Notes under the pieces: model-generated
Databases searched by the model: none
What the model was told of the DNA's origin: nothing
The model's input: only the letters and a program-made list of their open reading frames with translations
In this document: one piece after another, positions 41,946 through 52,188 of the stretch
How the letters are laid out: every line of letters begins with the position of its first letter
How positions within the stretch are numbered: position 1 is the first letter of the stretch
Source of the DNA: Zygaena filipendulae
Taxonomy: Eukaryota > Arthropoda > Insecta > Lepidoptera > Zygaenidae
Assembly (NCBI GenBank): GCA_907165275.2
Contig: OU015662.1
Coordinates: 3,231,501-3,295,500, forward strand
DNA length: 64,000 nucleotides
Direction: 5' to 3'
Position numbers and translations under genes: made by a program

Positions 41946-43355
41946 CCATTGTAATTATACAATGTGACTTATTTACATGTTTACAAACGATTACCTGCTG
42001 ATCACCATCGCTTGCAAACTTGAGTCGGACAGCTCTTCGAAACTTGCTAAAACAGACATGCAGTCTCATTGTCTGTCTTTATCAACGTCAACCAATCAAC
42101 TGACAAAGTTGCATGTTGGTTCGACAAATCTGTTTACAACCACTGTGATTGTCATTACTCCTGCACTATCGTTTAAGAGGACAAGACATCTGAATAACGT
42201 AGTGTGGTGGAACTCTGTGATGGTCGTTTGTTATACGAGTGCTTGCAAATGCGTTTCGGATTGGAAGTCACGTTCATTTGTTTTTGTTCACATACACGTG
42301 GTTTATTGACTAGAGATAAAAAGGAGAATTTATAAATTAAATTGGAGAATTTTGGCGGGGGTCTCGGAATCGGTTCCGAGATTTCTCTAATGTAAATCGA
42401 TAAAATAAATTTATAATATTTTTTTGTGTTTTACAATGTTGTTGTGGATAATAAGGTTTCGCAGGGGTCATGTGCAAATGTATATTTACATATAACGCTT
42501 TGAGCGTTCAGTGTCCGCAAAATTTTCCAAAAAATATTTTGGCGTCTATAGCTCTATAAACTGTAGTTCTAAATTTTACTATTTAAAAAAATCTACTGGG
42601 ACATGACGCTGGTTGATTACTCTATGCGCGATAGACGTCAATAAAAATATATTATTAAAAAAATAATAAGTGTTACGGAATTTGCCATATAAACTCGAAG
42701 TTCGTACCTATCAATCGTTTACAAGCAGTAGTAAAACTATGCAGATAACTAATGTGTGAAAATTTGAATATAATACGTGAAATTAAGATTCTTGTAATAA
42801 AATCGTTAATGGCTGATGAAAATGATGTACACAACATAGCATCAGAATGAGTAATAAACGGAGAACACTTATAAACACATTTTATAGATACATCGCAAAT
42901 TGCTCTAGATAGCGTCTTGGTAATTTTATGTGGCACTAAAACTAACTTCGATGAATGCTAGAACGGTATCGATGCATCAAAAGGCAGTGTGGAGTAAACA
43001 CGACGGAAAATATTGTATAACATTAAATAGGTCGGAATGCCCGTAATGTGCCCGGTTTTATGGCATATGAACCCCGCTTTTAGGGGAATGTATTATTGTG
43101 GATATACTTAGTGATTTTTATCTGTGTAACTCAGCCGCCTAGCGGCATTTCTCTAGTTTTATTACCTAACTCGATGACTGCATGTCATAACGTTGAGAGA
43201 TGGGATCAGTTAAAAGCCACTCAAAATGAAACTGTATCTGAAGAAAGTTTACTACGCAATGGTCATTTCGTTAATAATAGTTCTGGTAAATATAGGGTAC
43301 TTATGTAACAATAATTATATAGATCAAATCGACATGCCTACCTATAATATATAAT
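41946..43355. other. Non-coding stretch with one hairpin
   Basis: TCTCGGAA-TCGG-TTCCGAGA at 42362-42381 is a perfect 8-bp hairpin. Frames of 110 (41977-42309 plus), 87 (42673-42936 minus) and 70 codons (43096-43308 plus) show no motif. No repeat recognised. Confidence 0.4.
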
Positions 43356-43510
43356 ACTAACTGTGCCCGGCGGTTAAGCCCGCGTGAGTTTTGGGATCAG
43401 GAACCTTTGCGGACGCAGGCAAAACAACCCGCCAAAGTTTCATCATAATCGGACCAATGGTTTCGAAACGCATAGAGGACAGACATACAAACATTAATTT
43501 TTATTTATAA
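43356..43510 (-). mobile_element. Helitron fragment, variant subfamily
   Basis: CTAACTGTGCCCGGCGGTTA AGCCCGCGTGAG is the reversed 3' end. GGACGCAGGCAAAACAACCC, AGTTTCATCATAATCGGACC and AGGACAGACATACAAACATT follow in the order of a minus-strand copy. Confidence 0.65.
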
Positions 43511-43636
43511 AGAAGAAGAAGAAGATAACAACCAACGCTTAAAAATAACATCCGAACTACGCTGGACGGACCCGAACGTATCGATTTGCATGCAAAGGAC
43601 ATAAAGCTTTTACTTGACATGACGCGTGATGATTTT

Positions 43637-43650
43637 TGCCATTTGACTCC
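43637..43650. repeat. Target-site duplication, left copy
   Basis: TGCCATTTGACTCC, identical to 44500-44513, directly before an 18-nt T run. Confidence 0.93.
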
Positions 43651-44499
43651 TTTTTTTTTTTTTTTTTTGACCCAGGGAAAATGCTTTATGCATACCACCG
43701 CCCCCGGGCCGGGGCGATGGTTATGTGGGACTCTGCCCTGATAAGGGCAACCCGCCCTGAGAAGGGCGGGAATGCTACCCACTAAAAACCCTGGGGTGTT
43801 CCTCCTCCGCGCCTAGCGCCGGGGCCACGGGAATCGCTCTCGCATGCTCCGCAGCCCCGACAGCGCCAGCCCGTCACCGGGCTCCTCCTCGAGGGGCACG
43901 AGTGCCCCTCAGAATGACGACGATGCGCCGGAACACGCGACGCACCGCCGCCCTCCTCCTTTCTCGGGGACCTTGTGCAAAGGGCACCGGTCGGGCCCAT
44001 GACCGGCGCCCAAGGCCCCCTGCGACGGGTCGGGTCAGTGGCCCCGCCGCCCACCACGACGGCCGCAGAGGGTGAGGAGGGCCGACTAGCTCCGCGCCAG
44101 CACTCCCCTCCCCCTGCAGCCCCTCCACGCCGCCAATCACCGGGGCGGCCCCGTCGAGGCCGCAGAGGAAAAACATCTCCACGGCCTCTAACCCTCAGCC
44201 GCGGTGCTCCCCGAGCCACCGCAGCCCGCCTCAGTCGCGCCGCCGCTCCGAAGGGCGACGACGCCCCCTACTCGGGCCGCCTCATCACGGGTTTCCCCGA
44301 AAACCCGGAGAAGCGGCCCAGTGGCCTCGAGCCGGGCAGCGCCGGGAGCAGCTCAACCGGCGCCGCAAGCCGGCTATACTGGCCCCGCCTCTGGGTCCCT
44401 CTTAGCTTCACCGTGGGTGACGAGTCCACGGTTACTAGAGCCCCCCCGCCACGACAAGGCGAGGACCCAATTCGGGGGGGAGGACCCAATTCGGGGGGG
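43651..44499 (-). mobile_element. GC-rich retroposon (849 bp), minus strand
   Basis: Begins with an 18-nt T run (poly(A) of the minus strand) and is flanked by a perfect 14-bp duplication, so it arrived by target-primed reverse transcription. It is far richer in G and C than everything around it. The 3' part includes CAGGGCGGGTTGCCCTTATC on the minus strand. Several frames are open: 145 and 102 codons minus, 229 and 101 plus. They overlap in different frames, are full of Gly, Arg, Ala and Pro, and show no recognisable reverse transcriptase, endonuclease or zinc finger. Open frames in GC-rich DNA are expected because stop codons are AT-rich. It may be UTR sequence of an R1-like LINE, or a non-autonomous retroposon with an internal deletion. 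Confidence 0.88.
44461..44499. repeat. Two 19-bp tandem units at retroposon 5' end
   Basis: AGGACCCAATTCGGGGGGG occurs twice in direct succession (44462-44480 and 44481-44499) at the end opposite the poly(A). Perfect copies right at the 5' boundary fit a 5'-UTR repeat of a full-length element or slippage during integration. Confidence 0.9.
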
Positions 44500-44513
44500 T
44501 GCCATTTGACTCC
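44500..44513. repeat. Target-site duplication, right copy
   Basis: TGCCATTTGACTCC, the partner of 43637-43650. Confidence 0.93.
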
Positions 44514-45024
44514 TACTACAAGCCGCGTTAAGGAACTTCGTTCTAAAAATAATAATAATGGTTTTTTAAAAAAACGTCATGTTAAGTTATTCTTTGGTTT
44601 TATTGAAATTAGGTATTTTGATTCACACTTTAAATTCATCGCAATATGGTTTGTTTACGACTAGACTTTTACAAGGCGACTCCTAATTAAAACTAGTTAG
44701 ATCGGCCATCAATCAAATAAACGCACTTCTATACCGGTCGCTTTGTAAACATTTTTAACGCGCTCATAAAATCGAATCGTACGCAATCACATTACACGGG
44801 TAAAGTGTCAAATGACTCGTTTCACACATCAACACTCATTTGTCGGACCATCAAGTGGAGTGTGAACTGTTTTGACAGTTCCGTATGTAATGTCACATCT
44901 ACTGTAGCTTGTTTCAACACCGTTGTTTTTAAGTGGTAGTGGCTAAGGAACTTACGGAACCGCAGATTTTTTTTTGTTTTTTTTTTTGTTTTTTCTGAGG
45001 GATTCTCGCAAAGGTCGTATCTTT
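44514..45024. other. Non-coding stretch
   Basis: Runs of T interrupted by G occur at 44969-44993. Nothing else recognised. Confidence 0.45.
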
Positions 45025-45032
45025 GGTGTGGC

Positions 45033-45279
45033 CAGAGGCGTCTCTAGCCCATGTAGCGCCCATGTGCAAACATTACCCTAGCGCCCCCTAGTAATAATAG
45101 TAATAATAAGAAGAGCTCCAGACGTTATACAAAATGTATGCAAAGCGGAGCTCTTTTTAAGTTGGTCATTGAAAGTGCCGCGCCGAGTGCGGCTCCGTAG
45201 CGAGCGGCGCTCGGCGCCCCCTAGGAGCGCTGCGCCCGCGTGCAACGCACACCCTGCACTATAGGTAAAGACGCCTCTG
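45033..45279. mobile_element. hAT-type MITE with 8-bp duplication
   Basis: GGTGTGGC stands on both sides (45025-45032, 45280-45287), the 8-bp duplication of hAT elements. The ends CAGAGGCGTCTCTAGCC and, reversed, CAGAGGCGTCTTTACC begin with the CAG typical of hAT. The inside contains AAGAGCTCC / GGAGCTCTT (inverted) and a GC-rich GCGCCGAGTGCGGCTCCGTA. No transposase sequence. Confidence 0.92.
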
Positions 45280-45287
45280 GGTGTGGC

Positions 45288-45420
45288 AGCAGCATTTGTG
45301 GAGTGGTTAGTAGAAGTGTCTGCTGCACAGGGTGTCGCGGGTTCAACTCTCGCATCAGGGTGAATATTAAGTGATATATATTTGACTCATGATTCTGAGT
45401 GTCTAGTATTATTAAGCCGA
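45288..45420 (+). mobile_element. tRNA-derived SINE, MITE at its 5' edge
   Basis: TTTGTGGAGTGGTTAGTAGA resembles a tRNA A box and GCGGGTTCAACTCTCGC a slightly changed B box. A non-tRNA body follows (AATATTAAGTGATATATATT). The acceptor stem does not pair. The duplicated GGTGTGGC shows that the hAT MITE entered just upstream of or within its 5' end. The 3' end is not defined. Confidence 0.65.
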
Positions 45421-46349
45421 AGAAAATCGGTCGAACAGGGACACTAATTTGGGCTGTAGGACCCATCTCTATCATTTGACAGTTTTGTCGTTGGATGCAA
45501 AAAGAGAGTTTTGTACTTATCATTTATTTATGTACCTAATACCTACCTATATACAAAAAAAACTTAGTATTATTTCAATTCTCTGGTATCTCTTTAGTGA
45601 ATTTATTTAAGTTTGACATAAAACGTAAGTGAATTTTTTAAAGAGACAATAAAATATCTCTTTATCTATCTAGCTATTAGTAAGTACCCGCGTATAGTAA
45701 GTAAAAGCTCTGTTTACTTTCGTGCATTACTAGTTTTCTTTTATTCTTAGCTATATATTTTTAAATTCTAATCCTTTATTGAAACAGATTTAATAATCCA
45801 TTGTCCATGACAATATGCGTTAATTCTTAAGATTTTTTTAACTATACCTTATCGACTATAGCAATTTTATATCATTGTTGCGAATGTTATTACAGCCAGT
45901 ACGCTATTGTGTAGGTCTGCAGCGTAAGACCGGTAAATAAACATGGGATCGGAGTACGATGTGAGTGGCCACACACTGCCATCGAAAGCGGCTACATATT
46001 GACTCATATTGACTTCTGCAGCACGGCTAGTCTAAATTTGTATCTACCATTCTACTACGTTTACACTCTGACACATTATCCCATTTAATGATCTAATAAA
46101 AGTCAGAAGAGCGTTGCGTAGCTGTCTGTAGGTCCCTACTATATTTTGGCGTAGCCCTTATTTTCGTAGTCGTATATAGCATTATCTTTATTGGCTTCCC
46201 CGTGCTTATAATATTTTACACCATCTATATCTATACACATAACTATATTGAAGTGTCTGCTTGTTGGAATTCCAAACTAACAGCTTTTCACTACATGCAT
46301 ATGAAAGGATACGGTGCTTACATAAAAAACTTTTTTTTTTATTTTTGTC
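45421..46349. other. Non-coding stretch
   Basis: 45421-45530 may still belong to the SINE. CTCTTTATCTATCTAGCTAT at 45657 is a simple-repeat tail. 45890-46030 is slightly GC-richer. No gene recognised. Confidence 0.4.
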
Positions 46350-46531
46350 TGTCTATTTGTTCCGACTGATATCTGAAACGGCTCGACCGATTTAAGCGGG
46401 ACTTTCACTGGAAAATAGTTGATGTTATAAGGAGTAACTTCGGCTTCTTAAATTAAAATAATTTAGAAAAAAAAACTGGTTCCTGCGGGGATTCCGAAAC
46501 TCACCCGGGTGAAACCGCGAGGCACAGCTAG
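46350..46531 (+). mobile_element. Helitron copy, variant 5' half
   Basis: The 5' body GATATCTGAAACGGCTCGAC CGATTTAAGCGGGACTTTCA differs from both families above. The 3' end is shared: ACCCGGGTGAAACCGCGAGG CACAGCTAG before T. Confidence 0.8.
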
Positions 46532-46977
46532 TTATATAATATGCGCACAATTTTCTCTCGACTGGTGATTTGTGTATTTTACCGGTTGCTAATAAAACGG
46601 GCGTTTATGTAGCTGTTTTATAAGCGACGCGTGACAATTTTGCTAATATGACAAACGTTTTTATTATTATATTTTATAGCTAACGTATAAATTTTTGACG
46701 AGTGTTCAAACTCGTTGTTTACGTCACGATCTTTATTTGGTTGCAATTTTATTAACGGAACTTTTAAGAAGGCAATATTTGTGGTGACGCTTTTATTCTT
46801 ATTAGACTGTAAATCTAATTATCGTTTATAAGAAATAAGAAGAAATAATAATTATCGTAATAAAAAGAAATAAGTAAGAGAGAAAAGGCATTTTTTTAAT
46901 ATAAACATAACACAATTAGAATTTATTTATGAAAAACATTTAAAGATAGGTATGAAAAACATTTTTAACAATACTAA
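46532..46977. other. AT-rich non-coding stretch
   Basis: Nothing recognised; GACGAGTGTTCAAACTCGTT at 46698 is a small imperfect hairpin. Confidence 0.45.
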
Positions 46978-47160
46978 TACCTATTATAAATGTGAATATG
47001 AGTTTGTTTGTCATCTAAACTTTCACGCCTTAACTACTCAACCGACCGACACGGAATTTTGCATACCTACATGTTGTCAGGGGTGAAGAAAAGGGCCTAG
47101 GGTAGGGTACTTGTTGTCCTGGAATTTCCACAAGAACTCTGAAATTAAAGCAGGTGAAGT
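46978..47160 (+). mobile_element. Helitron copy, 3' end damaged
   Basis: ATTATAAATGTGAATATGAG, CTTTCACGCCTTAACTACTC and TGTTGTCAGGGGTGAAGAAA follow family order. The hairpin region is reduced to AAAGCAGGTGAAGTTAG and CTAG is lost. Confidence 0.75.
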
Positions 47161-47174
47161 TAGTGAAGCCATAA

Positions 47175-47362
47175 TCCTACTATTATAAATGTGAAAGTGT
47201 GGATGTTTGTTACTCAATCACGCAAAAACGGCAGAATGGATTTGGATGAAGTTTGGCATGCACGTTGTCAGGGGTACAGAAAAGGACATAGGTTACCTCT
47301 TATTCCGGAATTACCGAGGGAACTCCGAAATTACCACGGGTGAAACCGCTGGGCACAGCTAT
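47175..47362 (+). mobile_element. Non-autonomous Helitron, terminal G changed
   Basis: Follows A, begins TCCTACTATTATAAATGTGA and ends CACGGGTGAAACCGCTGGGC ACAGCTAT: CTAG has become CTAT and the hairpin is weakened. Body intact otherwise. Confidence 0.85.
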
Positions 47363-47754
47363 ACAATACTTACATAGGTACCTATGAAATATTAAATCTC
47401 TTATGAATAAAATGATTTGTAAATTTGACGATTAAACATTTCATTTATTATAATCCCCACTTGTCCGTGGGCGAACAAAAAAACATTGGGTCCAAGTGGT
47501 CCATGTACCTACCTAGAGACTAGAGACTCGACCGGATTTCAGCACAACTGCCTACCTTGGCTAACGCGAAACGAGATTATTCACCTGTAATAAATCACTC
47601 CGGTCGCTCTTAAGATGCTTCGCCATCTGTTTACATTCGGGGGCACTTTGTAAAATTTAATTAACACTTTTTGTATGAAATACCAACATCCACTGGAGTA
47701 AGAAAAATCTTATTATCAACAACTGGTTGAGGTTTCATTCAATATTTTATAATT
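47363..47754. other. Non-coding stretch
   Basis: 47450-47640 is GC-richer (ACTTGTCCGTGGGCGAAC, CTCGACCGGATTTCAGCACA) without repeat or frame. Confidence 0.4.
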
Positions 47755-47877
47755 AGCTGTTACCCGCGGTACCCCATGTCCCACTGAGAACGTGTATGCA
47801 AAATTTCATGATTATCGGTTGAGCCGTTGAGGCGTGAAAGCGTAACAAACAAACAAACTCACTTTTGCATTTAGGAT
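47755..47877 (-). mobile_element. Helitron copy with internal deletion
   Basis: TTAGCTGTTACCCGCGGTAC jumps directly to CCCATGTCCCACTGAGAACG, losing the GGAATTCCGGGATAAAAAG segment. It then keeps GATTATCGGTTGAGCCGTTG AGGCGTGAAAGCGTAAC and TTTAGGA. Confidence 0.8.
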
Positions 47878-47902
47878 GCTTCTCTTTTATAATATTTATA
47901 CT

Positions 47903-48010
47903 GGGTGTAATGATAAACGAGGGACTCGTTCAAACCCTCGATAGCTCATGCTTACATATTACATGTAACTAAAAAAACAAACAGTATCAGGTTACAGAGA
48001 AAGTCTAAAA
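47903..48010 (+). repeat. Dispersed TACTGGGTGT repeat
   Basis: Partner of 38000-38110: TACTGGGTGTAATGATAAAC GAGGGACTCGTTCAAACCCT CGATAGCTCATGC. Confidence 0.55.
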
Positions 48011-48489
48011 AAATACTCTCTAATCTATAAAAAAAATTACTAACACAATATTTATATTACGATATTTAGCATAATTATTCTAAATTTGAAAAATAAAAAA
48101 GAATAAAGTCAGATCATAATATTCACCATTCATATTAACCCTTCATTGCTTGTTTTAAAACGCGTGGGAATGCAAAAAAAAAACCCCGTTGACATCTTAA
48201 ACGGTGCCGTGAGCTCAGCCGATTCTTTCGTGAATTTCCTGTATACGCAACGAAACCGCAAAAGCGCACTACCTGCTAACACACATGTGAATGCGTGTTA
48301 TCTTTTTCTTTGTAATACTATTTTGTGTTACGTTAAAAAAGGCTCCTCTGATAGGTGCGGAACTTGAGGGTTTTCCGATTCTACACCTACTTTGTTTGTT
48401 TTCATTCTTTGCAAAGAAAAAATGCCAAGTAGAAACGACGAGATAAAATGTTTTTATATGGCTAAGTACGTGTAGGTTTTCCACACTAA
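48011..48489. other. Non-coding stretch
   Basis: A 73-codon plus-strand frame (48146-48367) has no motif. Nothing else recognised. Confidence 0.4.
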
Positions 48490-48690
48490 TCCTAACTAAT
48501 ATTATAAAATGTGAATTTGAGTTTCTTTGTTTATTTGTTTTTAAGCTTTCACACCCTTAATAGGCACTCAGCCAGTCATCATGAAACGTCAGTACAGAAG
48601 AGGATATAAGCAATTTATGGTACTTTTTGTCCCAAAATTTCCGCGGAAAATCCAAAATTAACGCAAACTAAACCATGGGGAACAGGATTT
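48490..48690 (+). mobile_element. Helitron copy, decayed 3' end
   Basis: Begins TCCTAACTAATATTATAAAA and keeps TTAAGCTTTCACACCCTTAA and GTACTTTTTGTCCCAAAATT. The hairpin is reduced to AACGCAAACTAAACCATGGG. Confidence 0.75.
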
Positions 48691-48694
48691 ATAT

Positions 48695-48892
48695 AAATAA
48701 AGAGGTAAAATTTGTAAATTTTAATGTAGGAGGGGATCATCCCTGAAACTACTGAATGGATTTCAAAAATTATCTCATTGAAATGTGGCTAGTATCCTCG
48801 AGTGACTTAGCATACTTTTTTGTTCGAACATAGAATTTCTGCGGATTACCGAAGCTCACGTGGGTGCAACCGCAGGGAAACATATAAGTAGT
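48695..48892 (+). mobile_element. Helitron copy, variant subfamily
   Basis: ATAAAGAGGTAAAATTTGTA, CCCTGAAACTACTGAATGGA, TCCTCGAGTGACTTAGCATA and ACGTGGGTGCAACCGCAGGG follow the order of the ATTATAAAGAGG subfamily (compare 49206 and 62088). Confidence 0.7.
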
Positions 48893-49205
48893 AAATTATA
48901 TGTATTAATTTATATGTGACCAAATTGGTAGATCGACAGCTGTTTCTTTGTATAAATAATTTTGAGGTTTGAAAAATAATATATTACCATTTTATTCGCC
49001 TAACCGGTCCGGTTATAGCGATAACTGTCGCCGTGCTTCTTATAGGACCGCCCACAAACAGCTGTTAATTAAGTAATAAGATAATAAACCATGAACCACC
49101 GCAAAGGTGAACTCAATAAATAACTATTTTATCTTTACTTACAGTTGAAAAATGAGATCCAATCAAATAATGTTTTTTTTTTTGTGAATAGAGAATCAGT
49201 TTCAT
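48893..49205. other. AT-rich non-coding stretch
   Basis: GCCTAACCGGTCCGGTTATA near 49000 holds the small palindrome AACCGGTCCGGTT. Nothing else recognised. Confidence 0.4.
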
Positions 49206-49402
49206 CTATACTAATATAATAAAGAGGAAAGATTTGTTTTTTGTTTGTTACGATTTAACTAAAAGACTACTGGACCGATTTCAAAAAAACTTTCACCATT
49301 AGATAGCTACATTATCCCTGAATAACATAGGCTATATCGTTGTAATCCGGAATTCCCGCGGGAACTCTGAAATTAAAGCGGGTGAAACCGCGCGGGACAG
49401 TT
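49206..49402 (+). mobile_element. Helitron copy, ATAAAGAGG subfamily
   Basis: TACTAATATAATAAAGAGGA, TACTGGACCGATTTCAAAAA, CCCTGAATAACATAGGCTAT and GCGGGTGAAACCGCGCGGGA CAGTTAT. The CTAG end has become TTAT. Confidence 0.8.
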
Positions 49403-50149
49403 ATGATAAATAAAATCAAAAGACCAAGAATATTGATACTTAATGGAATAAAATAATATTTGAAAACCGAGATCGGTTTGTTTTTTTTTTATATTTTTTA
49501 AAATATTTCTGCAGTAAACCAATTTAAATACACACACCTACCTAGTATAAACGTAGAAATTTTATTTGGAGTCAATTATAATAAAATAAATAACTTGAGG
49601 AATGAACTTGCGGGATCTTATTAAAATTTAAATTTACCATTCAAACAGCTTTGAAACTTCAACCGCACGGACTCGGCAGCGCAATTACTATGTGCAACAC
49701 CTGTCAAATGCACTGGCGACATCCACTCCCCGCGCCCAGTAATTATGAAACTGACTCGAAACATTAAAACTCTGGCTGCGAATGGCGCCGATTAAAAAAA
49801 AGGACTCTGAAACTTTTTATAGGTTTACTATCTGTGAACTTTTTAATTAAACGTTATTATTATTATTGAGAATCTCGATTGATCGATTCGCAACTCTAAA
49901 AGTAAAAAGTGGTTTGTTCTATTGGACATTTCCAATTATTTTTTCATCGTATCATTTAAAAATGACTTTAAAATACAGCATCCAATGCAGCACTTCCTCC
50001 TATTTGGAAGTCAGTTAAAAATAAAAAAATAAAAATTAAGTAGGTTGAAATGTTGTGTATTTGTTGAGCTTCCAATGCTTCCAAATTCGTTTTTAAATGT
50101 TTCGAATGCGAATGAATTTGTCATTACGGCCAGTGTATGTAATTGATGA
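49403..50149. other. AT-rich stretch with a small inverted repeat copy
   Basis: 49991-50020 (GCACTTCCTCCTATTTGGAA GTCAGTTAAA) is the reversed ACCGACTTCC repeat. 49660-49750 is GC-richer (CGACATCCACTCCCCGCGCC). No gene recognised. Confidence 0.45.
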
Positions 50150-50430
50150 GTTATTTATGTTTATCGATGAATGATAAATGTGATCATTAATTTAATTTTA
50201 ATTTAAAATGTGGCCAGCTACACGGCGGGCTAAGTAGAGTCGGTTGTTGTTAATTTGCGGGCTGACTGAGAAAAATTGCGGGTCTGATTTAAACGAGACT
50301 TAATTTCCTCGCATTAATAAAGATGATGAGGACACATTCGCCCTCTCCGGTGCCTAAATTTGGTCGGTATACTAATGAAGGCGGCGCCACAAAGCCGTAT
50401 AATAACCCCGTTATTTATATCCAGTAAATT
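50150..50430. other. Repeat-free block of moderate GC
   Basis: Includes GGCCAGCTACACGGCGGGCT and AAGGCGGCGCCACAAAGCC beside TAATTTAATTTTAATTT. No repeat or convincing frame; a candidate host regulatory segment. Confidence 0.3.
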
Positions 50431-51479
50431 AGGCGTATTTTTGTATTTATTTTTTTTACCTCTACACATTATTATATCTTATTAGATTAGTATAGTTATA
50501 ATCAAATACGATTTTTTTTTTATATCTTCTTGAGAATAGGAGTTTAGTGGACATATTCTTTAAAAAGGGAACTCTATATCCAATTTGCAGGGCATGAGAT
50601 AAAAAAAGGTATTTTTAACTTTGGATTTTTTTTTTTCATTGCCCACCTAATCCCGGAGCCGCCTTATCAGCTACCGTAATACAGCTTATAAGCACACCAC
50701 AGTGCTCTATTCAGCTTTAAATTGATAGACGTGGCGTTATCATTTGACAGTGTGCGTGCTGTGTGGCGGCGTCACGCGACGCTTCGTGCCAGCGGTGGTG
50801 CCGAGCCCTAATTGTCATAGAGTAAATACACTACCTCCATGTAGACAGAGAAAGTCGAATGTAAACATGCCAAAGCTGTTTTCTTGAGACCGTTAAATTA
50901 CTGTTTGTCTTTTAAAATTTAATTTCATGGTAATTAAAAATCAGTGGGTGCGTAGTATTTATATTAATGAGAATCTAAAGATTAGCTAAATATCATAGGT
51001 ATAGTACCTATACTGAATCTATTTTTCACATGAACGTGCTAAGTACGTCGATACTAACATTGAAAACGAGAAATGGTGAAAAAAGCATTTCGATTTTTTT
51101 AAAACCACTTTGCCTGACCGGTATGGGTCATCATGGGTATATCATGTACATATATCAAGGGAACATGATCTATATATCAAGGGACCAGCTGTTTATGTGG
51201 GTCATATTATGTTAAATGAAGATACAAGTTAAATGTTGGGAAGTAATGTTATGAAGATAATAAATAAAAATGTACATTAAAATATATTAAAATAATACAC
51301 AAGTGCTCAGGACTTGATGGCCTCTATGTGACTACAAGATATTTTAAATAAAGATAAATTAATGGTAGGTCATGTAAAAATTTGAGATATCTCATCAATG
51401 TAAGTAACTTGATCAAAGAAAATTTCATCATTATTATCAGGCGAACTTTGCACCAGAAACAAAATATTTCATACATTAG
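50431..51479. other. Non-coding stretch
   Basis: 50700-50830 is GC-richer (GTGTGGCGGCGTCACGCGAC). A 61-codon plus-strand frame at 51030 has no motif. Confidence 0.4.
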
Positions 51480-51630
51480 TACTAGCTATTGATGATTTTG
51501 GTATTCCTGCGGGAACACTCTGTTCCAGGGTAAAAAGTATCCTATATCATTAAGGGAACTGTGGCTTCCTATCAGGGATAGAATTTTTAAAACCAGTGCA
51601 GTAGTTCCAGAGACACTTTAAAAAAATATT
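51480..51630 (-). mobile_element. Helitron fragment
   Basis: CTAGCTATTGATGATTTTGG then TATTCCTGCGGGAACACTCT and GGTAAAAAGTATCCTATATC are the reversed 3' body of a variant copy. The hairpin is missing. Confidence 0.6.
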
Positions 51631-51989
51631 AGACTGTGCATAGTTGATCTTTGACAAAATATTCAGTAGTTTTGTACTTACGTCCTATTCGTCAACTGTG
51701 CCGTTTGGACTAAAGCCCACGACACACGTCAACAGGCCAAAGAACTCTAGTTTTATGTTTTCCGTTTTATTGTTTATTTCAACCCCATTCCAACATGAAA
51801 TGGTCTTATTTGAGATAGGTATCACTCAAGCAAGAGCATTTTAAGATTGGTATTTACGACTTTATTATCTTTTAAAAGTTTTATTTCTATTGGCTAGGTA
51901 TTAAAAACAAAAAACATTTAAGTACTTATACAAAAAAGTTACGGTATTTACTTATTAACCGTCAGCTATATTGTCATTTTTATATATTA
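51631..51989. other. AT-rich non-coding stretch
   Basis: Nothing recognised. Confidence 0.4.
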
Positions 51990-52188
51990 CTAGCTGTGTC
52001 CCGTGGATTTACCCGCGGTAATTTCAGAGTTCCCGCGGGAATTTAGGGATAAAAGATACCCTATGTCCTTTTCTGTACCCCTGAAAACGTGCATACCAAA
52101 TTTCATCCAAATCCGTTCAGCCGTTTCTGCATGATTGAGTAACAAACATCCAAACATCCACACTTTCACATTTATAATATAAGTAGGA
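51990..52188 (-). mobile_element. Non-autonomous Helitron, near intact (199 bp)
   Basis: Plus strand from CTAGCTGTGTCCCGTGGATT to AATATAAGTAGGA, i.e. TCC start and CTAG end on the minus strand, between A and T. Body landmarks are all present (CCCGCGGGAATTTAGGGATA, CCCCTGAAAACGTGCATACC). Confidence 0.9.

Noticed and set aside
41977..42309. 110-codon plus-strand frame as a gene
   Set aside because: No motif and no codon-use signal that I can see by eye.
42362..42381. TCTCGGAA / TTCCGAGA hairpin as an RNA terminator or element end
   Set aside because: Short, isolated and not followed by a meaningful context.
43651..44499. CpG island or host promoter
   Set aside because: The segment has poly(A) and perfect target duplications on both sides, so its composition comes with the insertion.
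43782..44664. Long overlapping open frames (up to 229 codons) as host genes
   Set aside because: They lie in GC-rich retroposed DNA where stop codons are rare, overlap in conflicting frames, are low-complexity (Gly, Arg, Ala, Pro) and cross the insertion boundary.
45296..45365. Functional tRNA gene
   Set aside because: The B box is altered, no acceptor stem forms and a non-tRNA body is attached.
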